A stretch of 64,000 nt of DNA from Taeniopygia guttata (lineage: Eukaryota; Chordata; Aves; Passeriformes; Estrildidae). Made by a program: the position numbers and the translations under genes. The notes under the pieces are model-generated. The model worked only from the letters and a program-made list of their open reading frames with translations. It did no database searches and was not told where the DNA came from. The stretch's first letter is position 1, and every line of letters begins with the position of its first letter. This document shows, piece by piece, positions 31,001 to 43,000 of the stretch. The stretch spans positions 1,580,001-1,644,000 of the forward strand of contig NC_133028.1 in assembly GCF_048771995.1 (NCBI RefSeq), written 5' to 3'.

Positions 31001-34000
31001 GTCCCAGCCCAGATTTGGGGTCCCAGCCCGGATTTGGGGTGTCAGCCCGGATTTGGGGTGTCAGCCCGGATTTGGGGTCCCCACCAGGGTTTGGGGTCCC
31101 TGCCAGGGGTTGGGGTCCCAGCCCAGATTTGGGATCCCAGCCAGGATTTGGGGTCCCTGCCCGGATTTGGGGTCCCAGCCAGGGTTTGGGGTGTCAGCCC
31201 GGGTTTGGGGTCCCCACCAGGGTTTGGGGTCCCCGCCAGGGTTTGGGGTCCCTGCCCGGATTTGGGGTCCCAAGAGGGTCCCGGAGCAGGGGACAAAAGG
31301 ATGACCAGGGATGCCCATCCCACCCGAGGCTTTGTAGAGCTCCTTCAGCGTCCCCTGCGGCTTCTCGATCTGGTGCACGGTCAGATCCACCGTCCCCCCG
31401 CCACAATCGGCCACGATGTACCTGTCACCTGCACGGGGGGGACAGCGACAGGGTGGCGGTCCCCGCGACACCCACCCGCGAGGACCCAGAGCTGCGTTTT
31501 CCCAAAATATTGGGAATTGGGGTGGGCGGAGAGATGAAGGGATGGGATGGTGGCACAGAGACCTCACCCCTTCTGTGCGGTCAGGGACAGACCCCAACCG
31601 TGTCACCTTTGGGTGTTTGGGGGTGGCTGTGCCACGGAGAGGACATCCAGGGGGACCCCGGGATCTGGGAATCTCCAGTGAGGACCCTTCACCCGTGTCC
31701 CCAACCTCGTACCTGCCTGCATCTCCGACCAGAGTTCGCCCACGCCCGACTCCACCAGGAAGGTGCGGCTGTGCCGGGATCGCCGGAGCTGCTCCCGGGC
31801 TGGGGGACAGAGCCGGGGGTCGGCAGCGGGGTCAGGATCTCCCCCCACTTCCATGGGATCCACCCCACATCTGTGGGATCTCCCCATTTCAGTGGGATCC
31901 ACCCCACATTAATGGGATCCACCCCACTTCCATGGGATCCACTCCACTTCCATGGGATCGATCTGATTTCCGTGGGATCCACCCCACTTCCATGGGATCT
32001 AGCCCAATTCCATGAGATCTATCCGATTTCCATGGGATCCACCCCACTTCCATGGGATCTATCCCACTTCCATGGGTTCTAGCCCATTTCCGTGGGATCC
32101 ACCCCACTTCCATGGGATCCACCCCACTTCCATGGGATCCACCCCACTTCCATGGGAACCACCCCACTTCCATGGGATCCACCCCACTTACGTGGGATCC
32201 AGCCCATTTCCTGGGATCCACCCCACAATAATGGGATCCACCCCACTTCAGTGGGATCCCCCCATTTCCGTGGGATCCACCCCACTTCTATGAGATCCTC
32301 CCCACATTCATGGGATCCACCCCACATCCATGGGATCCACCCCACTTCTATGAGATCCTCCCCATATTCATGGGATCCCCCCACATCCATGGTACCCACC
32401 CCATTACCCTGGATCCGCCCCATTCCCGCTGTGGGGTCTGTACTGGGAGCACTGGTGACCGCTGCCCTCCAGCCAGGACCCCAATATGTCCCAGCTCCAC
32501 CATGGATGGGCTGATCCCGCTTTCCCTCTGCCCTGCTGCGATCCCAAAGGATCCCCCCGGATCCCATGGGATCACCCTGTGCCCACCCTGGGCGATGCCA
32601 CCTCCAGCTCAGACCCCACAGCCTGGGTGGGGTTTCCTCTGCTCCCCCCATCCCAGGGATATCAAAGCCACCCGGAAGGGCCGGGATGAGTTGGGAAAGA
32701 TGGGGTTGTCCTGGGATATTTTTGGCATGTGTGGATAATTCCTCATCCTTGGGATCTGCTCGACCAACCCCATAAATCCCCCATGGGATCCCAAATCTCC
32801 ATCTGGGATCGCCACCAGTGCATGGTGAGTCTGGGAATGGGGTCTTTGGGGCTGGGGGATCTCTGGGAATGGGGTTTCTGGGAACGGGGTCTCCGGGGAG
32901 GAGCAGTCTCTGGGAATGAGGTTCTGGGAATGGGGAAACCTGGGAATGGGGTCTTTGGGGCTGGGGGATCTCTGGGAATGAGGGGTCTGGGAATGGGGGA
33001 GCCTGGGAATGGGATCCTTGGGAAGGGAGGGTCTCTGGCAATGATGGATCTCTGGGAATGGGGAGATCTGGGAATGAGGGGGTCTGGGAATAAGGGGTCT
33101 CTGGGGATGGGGATCTCTGGGAATGGGGGATCTCTGGGAATGGGAGATCCCTGGGAATGAGGGATCTCTGGAAATGGGGGCGTGAGGGTTGGAAGTCTCT
33201 GGGAATTGGGGGTCTCTGGCAATAGGGGATCTCTGGGAATGGGGTTTCTGGCAATGGGGAGGATCTCTGGGGACAGGGGTTCTCTGGGAATGGGGAAATC
33301 TCTGGGAATGGGGTCTTTGGCAACAGGGCTTCTGGAAATAGGGTTTCTGGGAATGGGGTCCCTGGCAATGGGATTTCTGTCAATGGGGATGATCTCTGAG
33401 AATGGGGAATCTCTGGGATTGGGGTTTCTGGCAATGGGGGGGATCTCTGGGGACAGGGGATCTCTGGGAATGGGGTCTCCGGGGACTTCCCCAGCCACGG
33501 CAGCTGATGGACCCTCCAGACCTGGCATGCGGGGCCAGAACCCATTTCCTTCTCCACGAGCCCCCGGTCCTGTCCCGACCCCATTCCCTGCGCCCCTCAC
33601 CCTGCCGGAAGCTGGAGTCGATGGGGTGGGGGGGCTCGGCCCCGTTGGCCGGGGGGCGGCAGCTCAGCTCGATCAGTTGGTGCAGCCGCAGCTTGCGGCA
33701 GTAAATGGAGGCGGCCTCGGGCTCCAGCGCGATCAGAAGCTGCTCCGGCGTCTCCGGGGACACCAGCCCGGCCTGCGGGGACACGTGGTGACAGGGCAGG
33801 GAGGGGACGGGGAATGGGAGGTCCCAGGTGTGTCCCCATCCCCTTGGTGCTCACATGGATCTGGAATTGTGGAATGCGGGAGGACCTAAAACTCGCCAAG
33901 ATGTGAATGTTCACCCAAAAACTCAACCGACCAATCGACCGCCCGACCCGTGACTAGGCAGCTCAACCAACAACCCAAACATGCAGGTGACCATCCAACC

Positions 34001-37000
34001 ACTCAACCTGCCATAGATCCACCCAACCATCAAACCAACCACCCAGCTGACCACCCAATGACCTGACCACCCAACCTACCACCCAACAAACCAACCACCT
34101 CACCAGCCAACTAACTATCCAACCAACCAATGACCTCACCACCCAACCAACCACCAAACCAATGACATCACCACCAAACCAACCACCCAACCAATGACTT
34201 GACCACGAAACCAACCATCCAACCAATTGATGACCTCACCACCCAACCACCCAACTAAACCATCCAACCACCCAACTAAGCGTCCAACCAACCACACAAC
34301 CAAAGACCTGACCTCCAAACCAACCACCTGCTCAATCATCCAACTGCTCAACCAATGAACCAGCCAACCAATGACCCAACCAATGTCCTGAACACCAAAC
34401 CAAGCACACAACCAACCAACTGCTCAGCCAATGACCCAACCACCAAACTAATCACCCAACCAATCACTGAACTGCTCAACCAGCCACCCAACCAATGACC
34501 CACCCATTCAACCATCCAACCAACCTCTCAACCAACACATTGAACAACAACCCAACCACTCAATGAGAGAACTGCTCAGCCAATGACCTAGCACCAAACC
34601 AACCACCCAACCACTGAACAATTCAACCAACCACCCAACCATCCACGTAACCACCCACCTGGTGAATTATCCACCTGCTCACCCAACAATTTTTGGTAGG
34701 TTTGGGTTGGAAGGACCTTAAATTCCATCCCATTTCACCCTCTGCCACGGGCAGGGACACCTCCCACTGTCCCAGGTTGCTCCAAGCCCCAGTGTCCAAC
34801 CTGGCCTTGGTCACTCCAGGGATCCAGGGGCAGCCACAGCAAATCTGGGAATTCCATCCCAGCCCCTCCCCACCCTCCCAGCCAGGAATTCCATCCCAAG
34901 ATCCCACCTAACGCTACACTCTGACAGTGGCAATTCCATTTGAGGGAGGAAGGGGATGCCCTGGAGACCACAACCCCTGCGAGGGTCACCACGTGGTCAC
35001 CCTCCAGAGTCCCCCCACCTTGTAGGCCGCTTCCCGCATGAACTGCTTGGCCGGCTGCTTCCAGATGGCCGGCACGGTGAGGACCCAGCGGATGGCATCG
35101 CTCTCGGGCAGGGACGGGCACTGGTCCTTCAGTTCCTGCCGGGGGACAAGCAGGAGGTGACACCTGGGGGCTCCCGGTGAATCACGGAATGGTTTGGGTT
35201 GGGAGGGACCTTAAATCCTATCCAGTCCCACCCAGGGACACCTCCCGTGATCCCAGGTCGCTCCAAGCCCCCGTGTCCAACCTGGCCTTGGACACTTCCA
35301 GGGATGGGGCAGCCACAGCAGATCTGGGAATTCCATTCCAGGGCCTCCCCACCCTCACATGGAGTGCACAGGGAGGACACTGAGGATTCCATTTGGGGAG
35401 GAGGAGGAGGGATGGAGGTGGCCCCACCTGCACCGCGTGCTGCTTGAAGAAGCGCAGCGCGTGGGCGAACACCTCCAGCGCCGGCATCTTCTTGCCATTG
35501 ACAGCTTCCAGCTCAGTTTTCATGGTCAGATCCTGCCGGGAGCAGCAAATGGATCACACGAGGGGCTGGGAGGTGGCCGGATCCATCACCAAATCTCGGG
35601 AATTTGCTCCAGTACATGAAGCTTTGTGCAGCCACATCCACCCACCCTGGAGCAGCTCGGATGGGAGAACCTCAAATTCACCCCCTAAAATGGGCTAAAA
35701 TGGGTTTCTTCCCAAAATTTCAATTCCCAGCCCGGCCAGGATCCCCCTGAGAACATCAGGAACATCAGGATGGGAGCAGGGACTCACACTGGTGCTGTGG
35801 ATCTTCATCTTAAACTTCTCGAAGTAGAACCAGTCGCGGGCCTCCTCGGGGTCCAGGTCGTGGTAGTAATCGCGGGCGGTGTAGCCGAAGCTGTGGAATG
35901 TCCCCTCTGGGGTCAGCAGGAGGCTGGTGGGGGTCTTCTGGTTGGCCACGCCCGGGTCCCCTCCCTCCCATTTCCTGCAAAGAGAAGCCGGAGCAGGTGA
36001 AATTCCAGGGAATGGGTCCTGCCAGGTTTAATTAGTTTCTGTGGACGTGGTCTGAAGGACCTTAAAGGGGGACAAAGGAGGAGGGGTGATCCCACTCCAT
36101 CCTCCAAGGAATTTCATGGAGTCCCAGACTAGTTTGGGCTGGGAGGGACCTTGAAGACCACTGAGTGCCACCCCCTGCCATGGCAGGGATCCATTCCAAT
36201 CCCAGGTGAATCCAGGTCGATCCAACCTGGCCTTGGGCACTTCCAGGGATCCAGGGGCAGCCACAGCAAATCTGGGAATTCCAGCCCAGCCAGGAATTCC
36301 TTGCCAAGATCCCAGCCCAATCTCCCCTTTCCCAGTGGGAGCCATTCCCTGGCTCCTGTCCCTCTGTCCCTTGTCCCCAGTCCCTCTCCAGCTCTCCTGG
36401 AGCCCCTTCTGGGACTTTGAGCATTCCCTGGAATTTTCCCTTCTCCAGGGGAACATTCCCAGCTCTCCCAGCCTGGCTCTAGAGCAAAGGGGCTTCAGTC
36501 CTTGGAGTATCCTCACCCCACACCTCCCAACCACCGCTTCCAGGAACCATCTCCCATCAACCCAACTTCTGACCATTTTGGGGCCATAAAGGTCCTTTCC
36601 CAGCTCCGAGGCCTCTGACAGGTCCTCACCTCATCATGTGGATGGCCTCGGGGTCGCTGGTGAAGCTGAAGGCGTAACCGCTGGAGGTGGTGCCAAAGTC
36701 GATGGCCACCACCACGGAGAAGGACGGGGTCTGCTGGGAACGTGCCTCGCTCCGCTGGAAGGCAAGGAATGGGATCAAGCACTCAACTGGGACTGGGCAA
36801 TTCCAGAAAAGCAGCAAAAACCCCAGGAACAGGCTCATTTCCCCAGGATTTTCAGGATTTTTCCTGTATTTTCACCCAGTTTGAGGATTTCCTGATGAGT
36901 GATTCTTCTTCTTACACATCTTCTACTCATTGGGAAAAGCATCTCCCGTGTCCCATGGGGTGGCAGTGGTCATTCCCAAAGGTGGTTCCCATGGGACACA

Positions 37001-40000
37001 GGGATTTGGGCAGTCCTGGAGGGGGATGGGTGCCCATGGGAGCAGCCAGGGTGGTCGGGGGCTCCTGTTTTTATTGTGCTGAGCCCCCCTCACTTGGACC
37101 CTGAAATTGGAGCCAAGATTCCCAAAAACCTTCCCTGTGTCTGGTCTCGCTCCAAGGGACATTGTCCCAGGTGTCCCCAAGGGTCGCTGAACCCAAACCA
37201 TTCCCTGCTCCCCATCTTGGACTAGGTGACATCATCTCAGGTGTCCTCATGTGTCACCCAACTAAAATCTTTTCCTGTGTCCAGTTTTTCTCCAAGGGAC
37301 ATTGTCCCAGGTGTCCCCAAGGGTCATTGAATCCAAACTGTTCCCTGCTCCCCATCTTGGATGAGGTGACACCATCCCAGGTGTCCCCAAGGGTCACCCA
37401 ACCAAAATCCTTCCCTCTGTCCAGTCTCGCTCCAAGGGACATTGTCTGAGGTGTCCCCAAGAGTCACCCAGATGAAAACCTTGCCTGTGTCCAGTCTCGT
37501 TCCAGGGGACATTGTCCTAGGTGTCCCCAGGGTCACCCAGCCAAAAAACTTCCCTGTGTCCAATCTCACCTTGTCCCAGGTGTCCCCAAGGCTCACCAAG
37601 CTGGAAATCCCCCTGGCCCAGGCGTTTTGGGATGTTCCCACCACTGCTCCCACACTTTTCCTGTTCCCACTCCGTGTCCCTTCCCTCCCCGTGCCGAAGA
37701 AGCCGTAAGGATGTGACAAGGCCCTGTCCCCATGTCACCACGGGAAGCCGAAAGCCTCGTTAACTTTTAATGTCCCCAGATTTAAGTGTGGACACGAGCT
37801 GGCCGGGAAAAATGCCGGGATCAGCAGGGAAGAGGCGGCCGGCACAGGAATGTGCAGGGACAAGGAACTCCAGGGAGGATCCGGCTCTGGAACGCGGCCT
37901 CCCACACCCGGCAGCCCCGGAGGAGGGCAGGAGTTTTGTGGGGTTGGACTTTTCCTGGTGGGTCATTCCAGAGCTGGAAAACCCCTCCATCCCGAAAATC
38001 CCATGGATAGAGGTCATGGGGATAGACTGGCCCATCCTGTGGGACTGGAGGGGGAATGGAGGCTGGACTGGGAGGGGAGGAGAAGGAGAGAAGGAACTGG
38101 GAAAGGACCAGAGGGGGAAAGGACAGTGGGACAGAGCCCAATAGCCTTACTGGGACCCCACAACAGCTTTACTGGGACCTCACTGTGATCTTACTGGGAA
38201 CCCCGTAACAGCCTTACTGGGATCTCACAACAGCCTTACTGGGAATGGCACAATGGCCATACTGGGACTCCACAACTGCCTTACTGGGAATGCCATAATG
38301 GCCCTACTGGGAAAACCACAACTGCCGTACTGGAGACCCCATAACTGCTTTGTTGCAGACCCCATAGTGACCTTAGTGGGAGCCCCACAAAGGCCTTACT
38401 GGAAATCCTACAAAGACTTTATTTGGGACCCCAAAACTGCTTTAGTTTGGACCCTACAATGGCCTAACTTGGAACACCACACTGGCCCTACTGTGAAACC
38501 CCCAATGGCCTTACTGCAGACCCCACAACAGCCTCAGTTGGAACCCCAAAACTGCCTTATTGAAACCCCAAATCTCCCTTACTGGGGATCCCAAAACCGC
38601 CTCACTGAGGACCCCACAAAGGCTTTACTGGGGATCCCAAAGTTCCCTTAGTAGGATCTGACACTGACCTTATTGGGAACCCCAAAACTGTCTTGTGGGA
38701 CCCCACAGTGGTCTTATTGGGGACCCAAAAGGGGCATCACTGGGGATCCCAAAACTGCCTTACTGGGACCTCATAGTGGTGTTGATGGGACAGCACACTA
38801 GTCTTACTGGGACCCCAAAACTGACTTACTGGGACCACACACTGACCTTACTGGGACTCCACTATGGCCTTACTGGGAACCCACAATGACCATACTGGGG
38901 GCCCCACAATGGCCATACTGGGACCCCAAAACTGCCTTACTAAGAGCATCATATTGGTCTTATTGGGGACCCACTGTGACCTTACTGGGACCCCACAATG
39001 ACCTTACTGGGAACCCCAATGGCTGTACTGGGACACCAAAACTGTCTTACTGGGGACTTCACAACTACCTTACTGGGAACACCATAATGACCTTACTGGG
39101 ACCCCAAAGCTGCCTTACTGGGAACCCCACAATGACCATACTGGGGGCCCCACAATGGCCATACTGGGACCCCAAAACTGCCTTACTAAGAGCATCATAT
39201 TGGTCTTATTGGGGACCCCACCGTGACCTTACTGGGACCCCACAATGACCTTACTGGGAACCCCAATGGCTGTACTGGGACCCCAAAGCTGCCTTACTGG
39301 GAACCCCACACTGGCCTTACTGGGAACCCCACACTGGCCTTACTGGGAACCCCACAAGGGCCTTACTGGGAACCCCACAAGGGCCTTACTGGTCCCGCCC
39401 TGGTGCCGCTGGTCCCGCACTCACCGGTGACTGGGAAAGCGTCAGTGGGGCGATGCTGCAGCTGTCGTGGGGTGTCCCCGGGGAGCCGGGTGGGGACGGC
39501 GTCGGGCACCGCTCGCCGCTGGCACCTGGGGACATGGACAGGAGAGTCTGGGGGACCCCAAAGACCCTGCCCCAAGGAGAGACCACCCCAGACATCCTGA
39601 TGGATCCAGGTGGGAAAGGATCCCCGCCCTTCCCAAAGGGACACGACCAGGGACATCCCAATGGAGATGGATCCAGGTGGGAAGGGATCCCAGCCCTTCC
39701 CAAAGACCCTTCCCCAAGGAGAGACCACCCAGGACATCCCGATGGAAATGGATCCAGGTGGGAAGGGAACCCAGCCCTTCTCAAATCCTTTCCCCAAGGA
39801 GGCATCACCCAGGACATCCCGATGGAGACGGATCCAGGGTGGATGTGGTGGAGGAGGGGACAGAGTCACTGTGGGGTCTCCAGAAGTGGAGTTCATAAAA
39901 TCATGGAATTGCGGGATGGTTGGAGTTGGGAAGGTCCCTAAATCCCATCCAGTGCCACTCCATCCATGGGCAGGGACACCTTCCATTATCCCAGGTGGAT

Positions 40001-43000
40001 CCAACTCAGCCTTGGACACTTCCAGGGATGTGTCCAAGGGGACACTTCCAGGGGAAGCTGCTCGGGGCCAGCAGCTGGAAGGTTTGGATTCAGTGGGAAT
40101 GGGGGAGAACTTAAAAGAAGGAAAGGGAAGTGTCTGCGGTTGAAATCCATGGAGAACCAGCAAGGGAGGGTGGGTCCAGCTCAGACCCCTGGCCACGCTC
40201 CAGAACATCCCGGTTTCCTGGAGACCCTGGAAGCTCCTGCATGAGCCCGTGGTAATCCCAAAATCTGGGGGTGGGGATCATGGCCACAGCAGATTTTCCC
40301 TCCTCCTGAAGCCACCACACGTCCCTGTCCCCTCCAGCAGCAGAATTCCAGCCCCGGGAACCCCCGATGATCCCAGAATCGGGACGGGGTGAGCCCCAGG
40401 GTCCCCACCCCACAGCGGGGACACGGGGCTGTCCCGCCCGCGCTGCCCCGGGCACCTGGCTCCAATTAGCAGCCGGCATTAATTAATCACCGCCCACGAA
40501 AGAGCCGCTGGAGCGGCTCCAGCTGGAAGGAGCTGGGGGAGCTGACGGAGCGGCTTTCCCAAGGGATTGGGATGGGGTAAAGTGTTGGGAAGGGGGTGTG
40601 GGGTCCGGGCGGTGACACCGGTGAGGTGAAGGGGCTGTCGGCCCTAAATCTGCGCTTTGGGATTGCCGATCCAGCCGGGATCCAGCCGGGATCCAGCCGG
40701 GATCCAGCCGGGATCGGGGCTGTGGGAGCAGGGATGAGCAGCGCCCACCCCCAGCTGGCTCTGGACAGATTTGGGGACAGAGGAGGCTCCGTGGATGGAG
40801 AGATTTAGGAGCATAAGAGGCTCCGTGGTTGGAGGGATTTGGGAACAGCAGAGGATCCTCCAGGAAGAACAAAACTCCATCTCTCTTTCACCGGTGTCCG
40901 GACAAACCCACCCTGGCTCCCAGTGCCACCAGTTTGCTCTGGAACAGCCACTGGGACACCCTCGGGAAGCTCAGGAGCCCCAGGGAATGCTCTGGGATCC
41001 CCCAACAGCAGCAGCTGTGGGATTGGGATTCAGATTTGGATTGGGATCGGTCTGATCCTGATTTTCCGTGTCTGGGGAAGAGCCACATCACAGAGCTGGG
41101 GACAGCAGTTGCCGTGTCCCCCCACCCCGGAGCTGTGCTGGTGACACCTCTGCTGTCCCCTACGCCCGCTCCCTAAGTGCCTTTCCCTGTATCCGTGTCT
41201 GTCCCATAAATATTTGATCCCAGACAAATGGGAACGGGCTGTGTGCCGCCTCCGCGTGCGACAGAGCCGGCGGGAGCGGTGACCCCCCGGGAGATCAGGA
41301 GAGCCTCGGACATGAAACCTCATTCCTGCGGAGAAGGATCGGGGTCGGGCGGGTAAATCCTGCCACAGCCTCCACATTCCTGGGTTTGGGGTGGCGGGAT
41401 CAGGTTTGGGATGGCAGGATCAGGTTTGGGATCAGGTTTGGGATGGCAGGATTGAGTGTGCGATGGTGGGATCAGGTTTGGGATGGCAGGATCAGGTTTG
41501 GGGTGGAGGGATTAGGTTTAGGATCAGGTTTGAGATGGTGGGATTTAGTGTGAGATGATGGGATCAGGTTTGGGATGAGTTTTGGGGTGGCGGGATGAGG
41601 TTTGGGATGGCGGGATTGAGTGTGAGATGATGGGATCAGGTTTGGGATGGCAGGATAAGGTTTGGGATGAAGGGATTAGGTTTGGGGTGGTGGGATCAGC
41701 TTTGGGATGAAGTTTGGGGTGGCGGGATGAGGTTTGGGATGGCAGGATGAGGTTTGGGATGGCGGGATTGAGTGTGAGATGATGGGATCAGGTTTGGGAT
41801 GATGGGATCAGGTTTGGGATGGAGGGATTAGGTTTAGGATGAGGTTTGAGATGGTGGGATGAGGTTTGGGATAGTGGGATGAGGTTTGGGATGAGGTTTG
41901 GGATGGCAGGATTGAGTGTGAGATGATGGGATCAGGTTTGGGATGAAAGGATTCGGTTTGGAATGAAGAGATTAGGTTTGGGATGAGGTTTGGGATGGCA
42001 GGATGAGGTTTGGGATGGCGGGATTTAGTGTGAGATGATGGGATCAGGTTTGGGATGAAGGGATTAGGTTTGGGATGAAGGGATTAGGTTTGGGATGAGG
42101 TTTGGGGTGGCGGGATGAGGTTTGGGATGGCGGGATTGAGTGTGAGATGATGGGATCAGGTTTGGGATGGCAGGATGAGGTATGGGATGGAGGGATTAGG
42201 TTTGGAATGGTGGGATCAGGTTTGGGATGAGGTTTGGTATGGAGGGATGAGGTTTGGGATGGTGGGATCAGGTTTGGGATGAGGTTTGGGGTGGCGGGAT
42301 GAGGTTTGGGATGGCAGGATGAGGTTTGGGATGAAGGGATTTAGTGTGAGATGATGGGATCAGGTTTGGGATGGTGGGATCAGGTTTGGGATGGTGGGAT
42401 CAGGTTTGGGATGAGGTTTGGCATGGAGGGATGAGGTTTGGGATGGCAGGATAAGGTTTGGGATGGAGGGATCAGGTTTGGGATGAGATTTGGGATGGCG
42501 GGATCAGGTTTAGGATGGAGGGATCAGGTTTGGGATGAGATTTGGGATGGCGGGATCGGGTTTGGGATGGCGGGATCGGGTTTGGGATGAGGTTTGGTAT
42601 GGCAGGATTGAGTGTGAGATGATGAGATCAGGTTTGGGATGGCAGGATCAGGTTTGGGATGGAGGGATCAGGTTTGGGATGAGATTTGGGATGGCAGGAT
42701 CGGGTTTGGGATGGCGGGATCAGCTTTGGGGTGGCGGGATCAGGTTTGGGGTGGCGGGATCAGCTTTGGGGTGGCGGGATCAGCTTTGGGATGGCAGGAT
42801 CAAGTTTGGGATGGTGGGATCAGATTTGGGATGGTGGGATCAGATTTGGGATGGTGGGATCAGATTTGGGATGGCGGGATCAGATTTGGGATGGCAGGAT
42901 TGGGTTTGGGATGGTGGGATCAAGTCTCCTCCCACAGCTGGTTCTGGTTCCCTGGCATGGGAGCTGTGGAGGAGACACAGAGAGGGGACAGCAAGGGACC

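Noticed and set aside
33963-34411. Minus-strand Trp/Val/Gly/Leu-rich frames resembling membrane segments
   Set aside because: Translation of the CCAACCACC repeat inside an HSPA12B intron.
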